Positions 50,163 to 59,308 of a stretch of 64,000 bases of DNA are shown here, in pieces. Location: assembly GCA_017161305.1 (NCBI GenBank), contig CP031518.1, forward strand, positions 2,790,001 to 2,854,000, read 5' to 3'. This DNA comes from Treponema ruminis (GTDB taxonomy: Bacteria > Spirochaetota > Spirochaetia > Treponematales > Treponemataceae). The first letter of the stretch is position 1; every line of letters begins with the position of its first letter. Position numbers and translations under genes: made by a program. The notes under the pieces were generated by a model, which worked only from the letters and a program-made list of their open reading frames with translations, was not told the origin of the DNA and searched no databases.

Positions 50163-51362
50163 TCAGGCTCCGAGCAACGTGCCGACGATGACGCCGGCGT
50201 AGGTGCCGATCACATAGCCGAAGGTTCCGACCAGCATGCAGGGGGTGATCAGCTTGGTCCATCCCTGGCTGATCGCCATGCCTGCGGCGGTGGTGGGCCC
50301 TCCGATATTGGCGTTGGATGCGAGCAGGATTTCCTCGAGGCTGGAACCAATCAGCTTTCCTCCAATCAGGCAGAAGAGCATGTTGACCAGGACAATGATC
50401 AGGCAGAAGAGCAGCATCAAGGGCGCGCTCCGGAGGATCGCGCCAATCGAGGCGGGAACGCCGATGGCGAAAAAGAAGAGATAGATCAGATAGGTGCCGA
50501 TCTCCTCGGCTCCGCTCATCCGTTCTGCCTGTGGGGAACAGAAAGTGGCGAAAAGCATGCTGATCGTGGTGATCCAGATGTACTGGCTGCCGAAGAAGGT
50601 GCGGAGCATGCTGAGAAACCAGCCCCCCTGGGGAATCACGGCAAGACACCACCTGCCGAGCGCGCGGCTGATGGTGACGACCAGGACGGTATAGGCCAGG
50701 TCGATGGCGATATCCCTCAACGAAATCGGCTTCTGTTTCCAGTAGGAAGCCGCCTGTGTCGTTTCCTTGTCTCCACCCGCTTGGTCGCTGTAGGGGTGCG
50801 GATAGTGGCGCCGCAAGAAAGCGTTACGTGCAAAAGCTATCAATACAAGAAAATAGATGGCCATATTCAGGTTGTCGGCAACCGTCGTGGCACTGGTCAG
50901 GGAACTGTCGGCACGGAAAGCGTCGGCCAAGGCAGTGAAGTTGACCCCGCCGCCGATATAGGATCCGGTCATCATCGCTGCCGCCTGGGCCAAGGAGGGG
51001 ACGAAGGGAGAAAGCAACATGTAGGCGGCCAGCACCCCGCAGATTGTGCCTACGGAGCCGATCAGGAAGATGGCAAGGAGACGATGGGTCTCGGTCCAGA
51101 TGCGCTTGATGTTGGTTTTCAGGAGCAACAACGGAATCGCCATCGGCACCGCGTAGCCCCAGACCATGTCGTCGAAGACGGAGGCAGCGGTCGGGATGAC
51201 GCGCAGGTTGACCAGGACGAGGGCGATGACGAGGACGATGATGGAGCCGGAGATGTTTGCCGCCCACTTCTTCGTCTGTTCGAGGTACATCGCCAATGCC
51301 ACCGACGCGCACATGATGGCAAGAAGCATCCAGGTATCATTCGGAGAAATCAATGTGTTCAT
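50163..51362 (-). CDS. DUF819 family membrane protein (YjcL-like transporter)
   Basis: A 399-residue membrane protein with about eleven helices. Family blocks are visible: GSYIGGGVNFTALADAF, and near the end ASNANIGGPTTAAGMAISQGW, repeated discontinuous-helix motifs rich in Gly/Asn that suggest an ion-coupled transporter. The substrate is unknown. Start ATG 51362 with a weak GGCAGG upstream. It is followed on the same strand, after 132 bp, by the TtcA-like gene. Confidence 0.85.
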   Translation of the reverse strand: MNTLISPNDTWMLLAIMCASVALAMYLEQTKKWAANISGSIIVLVIALVLVNLRVIPTAASVFDDMVWGYAVPMAIPLLLLKTNIKRIWTETHRLLAIFLIGSVGTICGVLAAYMLLSPFVPSLAQAAAMMTGSYIGGGVNFTALADAFRADSSLTSATTVADNLNMAIYFLVLIAFARNAFLRRHYPHPYSDQAGGDKETTQAASYWKQKPISLRDIAIDLAYTVLVVTISRALGRWCLAVIPQGGWFLSMLRTFFGSQYIWITTISMLFATFCSPQAERMSGAEEIGTYLIYLFFFAIGVPASIGAILRSAPLMLLFCLIIVLVNMLFCLIGGKLIGSSLEEILLASNANIGGPTTAAGMAISQGWTKLITPCMLVGTFGYVIGTYAGVIVGTLLGA

Positions 51363-51422
51363 ACGCCATGCCTGCCTAGCCGAAGTATAGCAGGCATGAC
51401 CCTGTTGAAAAACAAGTTTTCG

Positions 51423-52238
51423 TCAAAAAGTCAAACTCGCGGTGATTCCAAACGGAGATGCGGCAATCTGGAACGAGTCGTTCCCGCCCTTGTCCTTGCA
51501 GGGGGGGGCCAGCGTATGCAGATAGGGCACAAGCCATCCGGTCAGACTCCCGAACGCCGCGCCGACCAGCACGTCGCTGAGGAAGTGGCTTCCGCCGGCG
51601 ACCCGTAGCGCTGCGGTGGTGGTGGCCAGCGCATAACTGGCCGCGATGACCGGAATTTTCCACTTCGAGCCGGGGAATTCCTTGCAGAAGACGTAGCTGG
51701 TGAAGGTTGCCGCGGCGAAACTGGTGGTGGCATGACCGCTGAAGAAGCTGTCATGGTAGTCTCCGTCCTCCAGCTTCGAGGAGGGCGCCCCCTCGTAATA
51801 CATGTAGGGGCGGTCGCGGTCGACGAAGGCCTTGGTGAACTCCTTGACCCCCTGGGACAGGAAGACCGTCTCCGCGTACATGGCATAGATGGTCGCCCAG
51901 TCTTCCTTCGGTGCGGCGAAGAAAATCAGGGGAAACGCGGCGGTGGCATACATGCCTGCCGTGCTGGCTGTGTCCATCGCCTTGTCATGGTCGTGCATCG
52001 CCCAGCGGTCAAAGGCCCAGACGTCATCCTTGTCGCGGACGGCATAGCCGTCAATCCCGTCATCCTTGTCCAGGACCTTGGAGTAGAGTATGTCGAAACT
52101 GAGCAGTCCTACTCCGCCGGCACCCAAGCCGTAATCCAAAGCGGGGGAGAGATGGAACGGTCCCTGCGCCTCTGCGGCGAGAGGGGAGAGGAAAAGCAAA
52201 CTTGCCGCGCAAAGCGCGGTGGCAACATATCGGTTCAT
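51423..52238 (-). CDS. Exported PAP2 family phosphatase
   Basis: A 271-residue protein with a signal peptide (to AAEA, residue ~23). The three-part acid phosphatase signature is complete: KAFVDRDRP, SFFSGH and RVAGGSHFLSD, with the two catalytic His residues. Relatives remove phosphate from lipids such as undecaprenyl-PP or phosphatidate in the periplasm. There are few strong helices apart from the signal, so it may be periplasmic and membrane-associated. ATG 52238 is the first Met before the signal; longer frames are not supported. Confidence 0.87.
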   Translation of the reverse strand: MNRYVATALCAASLLFLSPLAAEAQGPFHLSPALDYGLGAGGVGLLSFDILYSKVLDKDDGIDGYAVRDKDDVWAFDRWAMHDHDKAMDTASTAGMYATAAFPLIFFAAPKEDWATIYAMYAETVFLSQGVKEFTKAFVDRDRPYMYYEGAPSSKLEDGDYHDSFFSGHATTSFAAATFTSYVFCKEFPGSKWKIPVIAASYALATTTAALRVAGGSHFLSDVLVGAAFGSLTGWLVPYLHTLAPPCKDKGGNDSFQIAASPFGITASLTF

Positions 52239-52276
52239 GTGCCCATCATATCCAGACTTCTCATGCAGGCGCAATA

Positions 52277-52642
52277 TCAGTCCGGACAAGAGATTCTCGC
52301 CACTTCCTCGATGGTTGTATGGAGTTTGCGGACCAGGTCGCTGTCTGCCGCCCGGTAATAGACTTCCTTTCCTACCCGGCGGGTATCCAACAGGCCCGCC
52401 GCCTTCAATAGCCGGAGGTGGTGGCTGACTGCCGGGCTGGACATCCCTACCAGGGCCGCGATATCCAGGACGCACTCCTCGGTATGGCAGAGAAGCCAGA
52501 AAATACGAAGCCGGGATGGGTCTCCCAACTGCTTCAATGCCTCGCTGACTGCGGCGATCGTCTCGTTGTCCGGCATGTCGGAGACAATCCTCCGCTGGAC
52601 TTTCTCGTCATGATGGTGGTGTGGCAGGCTCTGCTCGGACAT
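52277..52642 (-). CDS. ArsR/SmtB family metal-responsive repressor
   Basis: A 121-residue winged-helix repressor. The HTH is CVLDIAALVGMSSPAVSHHLRLL with the recognition helix SPAVSHHL, followed by the wing RVGKEVYY. The His-rich N-terminus (PHHHHDEKV) and acidic/His C-terminal helix (DSDLVRKLHTTIEE) could bind Zn or Cd as in SmtB/CzrA relatives. The CadC-type ELCVC motif has lost its second Cys. ATG 52642 follows AGGAGGAG. It is divergent from the P-type ATPase, with the operator in the shared space, and so most likely controls it. Confidence 0.88.
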   Translation of the reverse strand: MSEQSLPHHHHDEKVQRRIVSDMPDNETIAAVSEALKQLGDPSRLRIFWLLCHTEECVLDIAALVGMSSPAVSHHLRLLKAAGLLDTRRVGKEVYYRAADSDLVRKLHTTIEEVARISCPD

Positions 52643-52722
52643 GGCCGGCTCCTCCTGCAAGGAATATACAGGCGAAGGAAAAAAGAGAGCAAGATGTTGT
52701 TGCCCCTTGCATGCACATTGTA

Positions 52723-52751
52723 TTGACCTCTTGGAAGGAACGGAGTATCGT
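52723..52751 (+). promoter_or_regulatory. Promoter of the P1B-ATPase gene
   Basis: TTGACC, exactly 17 bp, TATCGT. The start of transcription is expected near 52758, right in front of the operator at 52762. Confidence 0.6.
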
Positions 52752-52761
52752 ATGGTAAAAG

Positions 52762-52779
52762 ATTAAATAGATATTTAAT
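52762..52779. promoter_or_regulatory. ArsR-type operator palindrome
   Basis: ATTAAAT-AGAT-ATTTAAT is a perfect 7-4-7 inverted repeat just downstream of the promoter and between the divergent ArsR and ATPase genes. AT-rich palindromes of this size are normal ArsR/SmtB sites. Binding would block initiation of the ATPase transcript. Confidence 0.6.
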
Positions 52780-52805
52780 TGATTATATGAGGAGATGAGA
52801 ATCAT

Positions 52806-54695
52806 ATGGAACAGGAGACAAGACGGAAATGGATCCGTGTCGCAGTCACCTCGGTATTGCTGGTTGGACTGAAGATCGTGGAGAAGAGCCAACGGTTTCC
52901 CATGCTGGTTCTGTTCCTCCTCTATCTGGTTCCCTACTTGGTGATCGGCTATGACGTCCTGGCCGAGGCTTGGGAAGAGATCCGGGAGGGAGAAGTCTTC
53001 AGCGAGGATTTCTTGATGGGAATCGCCACCATCGGAGCCCTTGCGATCGGGTTCCTGCCAGGGGCCAAACCTGAGTTCACCGAGGCGGTCTTTGTCATGC
53101 TCTTCTTCCAGGTCGGCGAGATCTTCGAGGATATGGCCGAGGACAACAGCCGCAAATCGATCACCCAGCTTATGGATATCAGGCCCGATTCGGCCAATGT
53201 CGAGAGGGAAGGGAAGATACTGGTTGTGGATCCTGGCGAGGTGGCTGTCGGGGAAACCATTGTCGTCAAGCCTGGCGAGAAGGTGCCGATGGACGGCGTG
53301 GTGGTCGAGGGCGTTTCCAGCCTGGACACCGTCGCCCTGACCGGAGAAAGCATTCCTCGCGAGGTTTCCGTGGGTGATGCCGTGTACTCCGGTTGTGTCA
53401 ACCAGCGCGGCCTGATCCGCGTGCAGGTCTCCAAGGTGTTCGGGGAGTCGACCGCATCGAAAATCCTGGAGTTGGTCGAGCATGCCAGCGAGGGAAAAAG
53501 CCATAGCGAGCGTTTCATCACCCGCTTCGCCCGTGTCTACACGCCGGTCGTGGTGGTTTCGGCGATTGCCGTCGCCTTCCTGCCACCTCTTTTTTCTGGC
53601 GATTTCCTGGCGAGCTTCTCCATCTGGCTGATTCGTGCGCTGACGTTCCTGGTGGTCTCCTGCCCCTGCGCATTGGTCATCTCGGTGCCCCTGACCTTCT
53701 TCAGCGGCATCGGATGCGCCTCGAAGCATGGCATCCTGGTCAAGGGATCCAACTATCTTGAGGCGCTTTCCAAAGCGGGTGTCGTGGTCTTCGACAAGAC
53801 CGGGACGCTGACAAAAGGGGTTTTCGAAGTGACTGCCGTCCATCCTTCCGAGATGGACGAGACCCAGCTTTTGCATCTCGCCGCCCATGTCGAGCGCTAC
53901 TCGACCCATCCGATCGCCGCCTCGCTACGGGCCGCCTACCCGCATGAGTCTGACACTTGCACGGTGGAGGACGTCGAGGAGATTGCCGGACAGGGGGTCC
54001 GTGCCGTGGTCAACGGCAAGGTGGTCTGCGTCGGTAATACAAGGCTGATGGATGCCGTGGGCGCCCAGTGGAAACCTTGCGAGAAGACGGGCACGATCAT
54101 CCACGTCGCGGTCGACGGCGTCTATGCCGGCCATATCGTGATTTCCGATGCCATCAAGAGCGATTCCAAGGAGGCCATCCAGAATCTGAAGGCTGAAGGT
54201 GTGCAAAGGACCGTCATGCTGACCGGGGACCGGAAAGAGGTCGCCGAGTCGGTCGCCAAGGCACTTGGACTGGACGACTGGCATGCCGGGCTGCTACCTG
54301 CCGGCAAAGTCGACTGGGTCGAGAAACTCCTCGCGTCGAAGGGGAAGGGCCGCACCTTGGCCTTCGTCGGTGATGGCATCAACGACGCGCCGGTGCTCGC
54401 AAGGGCCGATGTCGGAATCGCCATGGGCGCGATGGGCAGTGACGCCGCCATCGATGCCGCGGACGTGGTGCTGATGGACGACAGGCCTTCGAAGATCGCC
54501 TTGGTGGTCCGCATCGCCCGCCATACGCTTGCGATCGCCAAGGAGAATGTGGTCTTCGCCATCGCCGTCAAGGTTGCGGTCCTGATCCTGGCTGCCCTTG
54601 GACTGGCGCCGATGTGGCTGGCCGTCTTTGCCGATGTCGGCGTCATGGTCCTGGCGGTGCTCAATGCGACCCGTGCCTTGAAGCAGAGGGCCTGA
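52806..54695 (+). CDS. Heavy-metal P1B-type ATPase (Zn/Cd/Pb exporter class)
   Basis: A 629-residue efflux pump. The transmembrane metal site is C286-P-C288 (SCPCALVIS), the phosphorylated Asp is D330 (DKTGTLTKG), with actuator LTGESIP, nucleotide-site STHPIAASL and hinge GDGINDAPVLARADVGIAMG. The last helices end in ADVGVMVLAVLNATRAL, with the Asp typical of Zn/Cd (P1B-2) pumps. The N-terminal cytoplasmic HMA metal-binding domain is absent. RBS GAGGAGA before ATG 52806. Control by the divergent ArsR repressor is strongly suggested. Confidence 0.92.
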   Translation: MEQETRRKWIRVAVTSVLLVGLKIVEKSQRFPMLVLFLLYLVPYLVIGYDVLAEAWEEIREGEVFSEDFLMGIATIGALAIGFLPGAKPEFTEAVFVMLFFQVGEIFEDMAEDNSRKSITQLMDIRPDSANVEREGKILVVDPGEVAVGETIVVKPGEKVPMDGVVVEGVSSLDTVALTGESIPREVSVGDAVYSGCVNQRGLIRVQVSKVFGESTASKILELVEHASEGKSHSERFITRFARVYTPVVVVSAIAVAFLPPLFSGDFLASFSIWLIRALTFLVVSCPCALVISVPLTFFSGIGCASKHGILVKGSNYLEALSKAGVVVFDKTGTLTKGVFEVTAVHPSEMDETQLLHLAAHVERYSTHPIAASLRAAYPHESDTCTVEDVEEIAGQGVRAVVNGKVVCVGNTRLMDAVGAQWKPCEKTGTIIHVAVDGVYAGHIVISDAIKSDSKEAIQNLKAEGVQRTVMLTGDRKEVAESVAKALGLDDWHAGLLPAGKVDWVEKLLASKGKGRTLAFVGDGINDAPVLARADVGIAMGAMGSDAAIDAADVVLMDDRPSKIALVVRIARHTLAIAKENVVFAIAVKVAVLILAALGLAPMWLAVFADVGVMVLAVLNATRALKQRA

Positions 54696-54709
54696 TCTTT
54701 CCATCGGTT

Positions 54710-54733
54710 GGCGGCAGATCTCCAACTGCCGCC
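54710..54733 (+). terminator. Hairpin after the P1B-ATPase gene
   Basis: Perfect 8-bp arms GGCGGCAG / CTGCCGCC with an 8-nt loop, 15 bp after the stop. It lacks a T run, so it may be only a weak terminator. The remaining gap to 54883 shows no gene. Confidence 0.45.
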
Positions 54734-54883
54734 ATATCTCTCCGTGTTGCGCAAACAAGATATCCGCATGCAAATTCTCTGAAGAAACAGCAAAATCGGC
54801 TATTCGAAAATTTCCGTGTTGTGTAAAATAGCTGTTGGGGATCAGAAGTCGGCACAGACCTGATTCCTTTCGGGAGGTGGTTT

Positions 54884-57022
54884 GTGAATCGCATTGTCCC
54901 CCTGGCTTCATTCGGGTATGGCTTCATCGAGGCTCCGTATCTCCCGGACGGAAAGGATGAGTGGTATCTCAGAAACAAGCAGAACCCGGGCTCATGGCGG
55001 CATCTGACCGATGGGGAAATACGGTTTCTGGAAGCGGAAGGCAACAGCTCGCCGGCGTGGAACGATGTCTTGGTTTCCGATCCGTTCGACCCTTCGTGCA
55101 TACGGTTTTGCTCGTTTTACGGCCTTGTCCGCCTTGGAGCCATCCAGCCAGAGACGCTTCGCTTTCATGATTTCGAGGCGCCTGAAGGACTGTACAACAG
55201 CCGGATCATCAGCTGCGATATCGGCGACCATGTCTCGATTTCCGATTGCTCCTATATCTCCCACTACCTGATCGGCAACCGCGTCATCCTGCACGAGAAC
55301 GGAGAGATCCAGTGCACCAACCATGCCAAGTTCGGAACCGGAATCGTCAAGGAGGGTGAGGACGAGTCGGTACGGGTGACCATCGCGGTGATGAACGAGG
55401 CGGAGGGCAGGGCGGTCATCCCTTTCAGGGACATGACCATCGGGGATGCCTGGCTCTGCGCCAAGCACCGGGAGGACAAGCCCCTGATGGAGGCGCTTGC
55501 CGGACTGACGGAAAAGACGATGAGCCACAAGCGAGGCTACTACGGCACCATCGGAGACGATTCCGTCATCAAGGGGACCCGGATCATCAAGGATGTGGAG
55601 ACAGGCCCTGCCTGCTACATCAAAGGGGCCAACAAGCTGAAGAACCTCCACATCTCCTCAAGCGAGGATGAGCCGACCCAGCTGGGCGAGGGCATCGAGC
55701 TGGTCAATGGCATCATCGGTTACGGCTGCCGAGTCTTTTACGGGGTCAAGGCGGTACGTTTCATTCTGGAGGACCGCGTCAACCTGAAGTACGGGGCGCG
55801 GGTGCTCAATTCCATCATCGGCGACAACTCGACCATCAGTTGCTGCGAGGTGCTCTCCAACCTGGTCTTTCCCGCCCACGAGCAGCATCACAACAACTCC
55901 TTCCTGATCGCCACCTGCATCAAGGGCCAGAGCAACATGGCCGCCGGCGCCAATATCGGCAGCAACCACAACTCCCGCGGAGCGGATGGGGAGCTGGTCG
56001 CCGGACGCGGTTTCTGGCCTGCCCTTTCCAGCACGCTGAAGCACAACTGTTCCTTCGCCTCCTTCACTCTGATCACCAAGGGCAACTACCCCTACGAACT
56101 GCACAATCCGATTCCCTTCGCCCTGATTTCCGGTGACCGGGGAAATGGACGGGTGGTGATGCCGGCCTACTGGTGGCTCTATAACCTGTACGCGCTTGAG
56201 CGCAACAGCTGGAAATTCCTCGCCCGGGACAAACGAAAGCATCCCAGGCAGATCTACGAGACCGACTACCTGGCTCCGGATACCGTCCACGAGATCCTTG
56301 CGGCCATGCGCCTGCTGGAGGAGTGGACCGAGGAGGCATGGGCCAAACGCCATGCCGGGCGGGCAAAGGGAGCCTCGCTCTTGGAGAAGGGCAAGCTGGA
56401 AGACCTGGTGGTCGAGGCGAAGCAGTTCGAGAATTCCGCTTTCCCCGTCGAGGTCGTCAAGGCTTCAGAGGGGTACCGGGCTTACAAGGACATGCTCTCC
56501 TACTATGGGGAGAAGAGCCTGTTGGCCTATCTTTCCGCAAGTGGCGAGAGCCTCTCGGCTTTCGACAAGCGAACCGCAGGCGAGATGATCCCTTGGGAGA
56601 ATGTCGGAGGGCAACTGATCCGCAAGGACCATATGGACACGTTACGCCACGACATTCTTACGGGAAAAATTGACAGTTGGGACGGAGTGCATCAGGCATA
56701 CCGGGAATTCGCCACCCATTACGAGGAGGAAAAGGCGGTGCTCGGCATCCAGGTTCTCCGCATGCTTGCCGGCCATGCGCATCTGACCGAAAAGGATTGG
56801 GCCAAATGCCTGCAGCACCTGGCTGATGTCAGGTCCTACATAGAGATGCAAGTCTACCTGACCAAGGAGAAGGACTACCAGAATCCCTTCCGCATGGTCA
56901 CCTATGAGAACGAGGCGGAGCGGGATGCGGTGCTGGGCAAGGTGGACGACAACCCCTTCATCCTGCAAAGCAAGAAGACGACCCAATCCCTGTTGGCTTT
57001 GACGAAACGGGTCAGTTTCTGA
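54884..57022 (+). CDS. DUF4954 family protein with left-handed beta-helix
   Basis: A 712-residue cytoplasmic protein of a family shared mainly by Bacteroidota and Spirochaetota. The middle part (about 105-420) shows hexapeptide-type repeats (e.g. SCDIGDHVSISDCSYISHY, GARVLNSIIGDNSTISCC) as in GlmU-like acyltransferase beta-helices. The C-terminal third is helical. Blocks such as GANIGSNHNSRGADGEL and GNYPYELHNPIPF are conserved in the family. Function is unproven; a nucleotidyl-sugar or acyl-transfer role is possible. A GTG start at 54884 follows GGGAGGTGG. The HD gene follows 11 bp later. Confidence 0.85.
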   Translation: MNRIVPLASFGYGFIEAPYLPDGKDEWYLRNKQNPGSWRHLTDGEIRFLEAEGNSSPAWNDVLVSDPFDPSCIRFCSFYGLVRLGAIQPETLRFHDFEAPEGLYNSRIISCDIGDHVSISDCSYISHYLIGNRVILHENGEIQCTNHAKFGTGIVKEGEDESVRVTIAVMNEAEGRAVIPFRDMTIGDAWLCAKHREDKPLMEALAGLTEKTMSHKRGYYGTIGDDSVIKGTRIIKDVETGPACYIKGANKLKNLHISSSEDEPTQLGEGIELVNGIIGYGCRVFYGVKAVRFILEDRVNLKYGARVLNSIIGDNSTISCCEVLSNLVFPAHEQHHNNSFLIATCIKGQSNMAAGANIGSNHNSRGADGELVAGRGFWPALSSTLKHNCSFASFTLITKGNYPYELHNPIPFALISGDRGNGRVVMPAYWWLYNLYALERNSWKFLARDKRKHPRQIYETDYLAPDTVHEILAAMRLLEEWTEEAWAKRHAGRAKGASLLEKGKLEDLVVEAKQFENSAFPVEVVKASEGYRAYKDMLSYYGEKSLLAYLSASGESLSAFDKRTAGEMIPWENVGGQLIRKDHMDTLRHDILTGKIDSWDGVHQAYREFATHYEEEKAVLGIQVLRMLAGHAHLTEKDWAKCLQHLADVRSYIEMQVYLTKEKDYQNPFRMVTYENEAERDAVLGKVDDNPFILQSKKTTQSLLALTKRVSF

Positions 57023-57033
57023 ACAATGGGCTC

Positions 57034-57669
57034 ATGGATTGGAATCAGCTGGAATCAGAAATCAAGGAAGTGTTCCGAGGTGACGCCTCGGGACACGATG
57101 CCGCCCACACGCTACGGGTGGCCAACCTGGCCCGCGCGATAGCAAGGGAGGAAGGGGCCGACGAAGAGCTCTGCCGTCTCGCCGCCCTGCTCCACGATGT
57201 CGACGACTGGAAACTGGTCGGTGGGGCAATGGGGCAGAGTACCCGTGCCCGGGCCCTGATGGCCCGCCATCACATCGGCAAGGACACCCAGGAGCAGGTG
57301 GTGGGGATCATCGCATCGGTTTCTTTCAAAGGAACCGACTCGGTTGTTCCCCCGACACTGGAGGGAAAGGTGGTCCAGGACGCTGACCGGCTGGACGCCA
57401 TAGGCGCCATCGGCGTCGCCCGCGCCTTTGCCTACGGAGGCGCGCACGGGCGGGTGATGTACGACCCGGAGATTCCTCCTCGACCGGACATGGACGAGAA
57501 GGCTTACATGGCTAACCGTGGCACGACCATCAACCATTTCTACGAGAAGTTGCTTCTGCTTGGGGATATGATGCAGACGGCGGCCGGGAAGACGATCGCG
57601 GCCAGCCGGCATGCCTATCTCAAGGCGTTCTTGGAGGAATTCCTCGCCGAATGGCAGGGAAATCGTTAA
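57034..57669 (+). CDS. HD domain phosphohydrolase (YedJ-like)
   Basis: A 211-residue metal-dependent phosphohydrolase. The HD ligands are H in SGHDAAHTLRV (about 21-28), the HD pair in ALLHDVDDW (about 53-54) and D in QDADRLDAIGAIGVAR (about 113). This is the arrangement of the YedJ/YpgQ group, which hydrolyses nucleotides. It lies 11 bp after the DUF4954 gene, so the two are probably co-transcribed. The substrate is not determined. Confidence 0.87.
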   Translation: MDWNQLESEIKEVFRGDASGHDAAHTLRVANLARAIAREEGADEELCRLAALLHDVDDWKLVGGAMGQSTRARALMARHHIGKDTQEQVVGIIASVSFKGTDSVVPPTLEGKVVQDADRLDAIGAIGVARAFAYGGAHGRVMYDPEIPPRPDMDEKAYMANRGTTINHFYEKLLLLGDMMQTAAGKTIAASRHAYLKAFLEEFLAEWQGNR

Positions 57670-57737
57670 AGGCAGAGTCTGGTTTATTGCCCAGACGGGC
57701 GGTTGCGTGTAAGGTGAATCTAAGAGAGGAACATTGA

Positions 57738-58970
57738 ATGGCCATCCATATTCTAGAAGAGGCGAATCGGTGTCTGCAGTGCAAGAATCCCCGGTGCCGG
57801 ACCGGTTGTCCGATTCAGACCAATATTCCCGAGATGATTAGGTTGCTGAAGGAGAACAGGACGATGGATGCCGCGGAGATGTTGTTCGAGAACAATCCCC
57901 TGTCGGTCATCTGCTCGCTGGTATGCGACCATGAGAAGCAATGCGAGGGCCATTGCATCCGCGGCATCAAAGGTTCTCCTATCAGCATTGGCGCCATCGA
58001 GAACTATATCAGCGATTCCTGTTTCGACCGTATCGCCCTCAAGAGGGAGCCGAAGAACGGCATGAAGGTCGGCGTCATCGGCAGCGGGCCGGCTGGAATC
58101 ACCATCGCCATCCTGCTTGCCAGCCGGGGCTACATGGTCACCGTCTTCGAGGTGAAGGACAAGATTGGCGGCATCATGCGCTACGGTATCCCCGAGTTCC
58201 GGCTTCCGAAGTCGATTCTGGACCGCTACTACAAACGCATGCGTGAGCTGGGGATTCTTTTCCGCCCGAACTTCGCCATCGGAGGGTCCCTCTCGATCCA
58301 GGACCTGTTCAAGGACGGATATAAGAGTGTCTTCATCGGTACCGGCGCTTGGCGGCCCCGCCATCTGAACATCCCCGGTGAATCCTTCGGCAACGTCCAT
58401 TACGCGATCAACTATCTGAACAACCCCGACGTCTACGAGCTGGGAAACGACGTGGCGATCATCGGGGCCGGTAACTCCGCCATGGACGTGGCCAGGACCG
58501 CTATCCGCCATGGGAGCCGGAACGTCACCATCTACGTGCGCCGCGACAGTTGCTCCGCTTCGGCTGACGAGCTCCAGTACGCCCAGCTTGACGGAGTGCG
58601 CTTCGAGTACAACAAGGCTCCGACCCGGATCACCGATGACGGCCTGTACATCTGTGACACCCACCAGGACGAGAACGGGCATACGGTGCTCGACGAGGCG
58701 ACCGCGAAGTTCGTGCCTGCCTCCACGATCATCATCTCCGTCAGCCAAGTGCCGCAGGACCGTCTGGTCAACCGCGACAAGGAATTGCAGCTGAACGAGA
58801 AAGGTACCTTGAAGGTGGACCAGAACGGCGAGACGACCATGCCGGGCGTCTTCGCTTCCGGAGATGTCGTCACCGGTGCGGCGACGGTGGTGGCCGCGGT
58901 CGCCTATTCCAAGAAGATAGCCGACGACATGGACCGCTACATGCAGTCCTTGCCGAAGGATGGGCAGTAA
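57738..58970 (+). CDS. GltD/NfnB-like NAD(P)H:acceptor flavin oxidoreductase
   Basis: A 410-residue protein. An N-terminal Fe-S region has C12-LQC-KNPRC-RTGCP and later CSLVCDHEKQCEGHC, as in glutamate synthase small subunits. The FAD-binding GVIGSGPAGITIA is at ~112 and the NAD(P)-binding VAIIGAGNSAMDVA at ~238. GVFASGDVVTGAATVV closes the FAD site. It is shorter than typical GltD (~460-490) and no large GltB subunit is near, so it may be a stand-alone diaphorase or part of an NfnB-type bifurcating complex. Its TAA overlaps the next ATG by one base. Confidence 0.87.
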   Translation: MAIHILEEANRCLQCKNPRCRTGCPIQTNIPEMIRLLKENRTMDAAEMLFENNPLSVICSLVCDHEKQCEGHCIRGIKGSPISIGAIENYISDSCFDRIALKREPKNGMKVGVIGSGPAGITIAILLASRGYMVTVFEVKDKIGGIMRYGIPEFRLPKSILDRYYKRMRELGILFRPNFAIGGSLSIQDLFKDGYKSVFIGTGAWRPRHLNIPGESFGNVHYAINYLNNPDVYELGNDVAIIGAGNSAMDVARTAIRHGSRNVTIYVRRDSCSASADELQYAQLDGVRFEYNKAPTRITDDGLYICDTHQDENGHTVLDEATAKFVPASTIIISVSQVPQDRLVNRDKELQLNEKGTLKVDQNGETTMPGVFASGDVVTGAATVVAAVAYSKKIADDMDRYMQSLPKDGQ

Positions 58971-59248
58971 TGGCCCGTAGGCCCAAGATTACCATCACTG
59001 TCGTCGACCGCAAGGGTTCCTGCCCCTGCCACAGGGGGCATGTGCCCGGACAGTCCTTCGATTTTGACACCGAGCGGGGCAAGCTCTGCCCGATGGCGAT
59101 GCACATCGCCTTCCCCTATATCGACATCCTCCGTTACGGCGGAAGCTTCCCCGGGGAGAAACCGGGAGAAGCCACTTTCTGCTGCAGCGATGTGGAGACA
59201 ATCAATGTCTTCCATATCAGAAGGGAAGAAGACCGGGGCACATCCTGA
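58970..59248 (+). CDS. TIGR04076 family protein
   Basis: A 92-residue protein of unknown role. The family pattern KITITVVDRKGSCPCHRGH, LCPMAMHIAFPYIDILRYGG and the closing ATFCCSDVETINVFHI is clear. Conserved Cys residues in three places suggest metal or Fe-S binding. In anaerobes such genes sit beside oxidoreductases; here it is coupled to the GltD-like gene by a one-base overlap, which suggests a helper or small electron-transfer role. Confidence 0.8.
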   Translation: MARRPKITITVVDRKGSCPCHRGHVPGQSFDFDTERGKLCPMAMHIAFPYIDILRYGGSFPGEKPGEATFCCSDVETINVFHIRREEDRGTS

Positions 59249-59308
59249 AGCCTGCAATCTTCGCCATCCTGCCTTCCTTTCCGCTGGAACAAGGGAGGCT
59301 CTTTGGCT

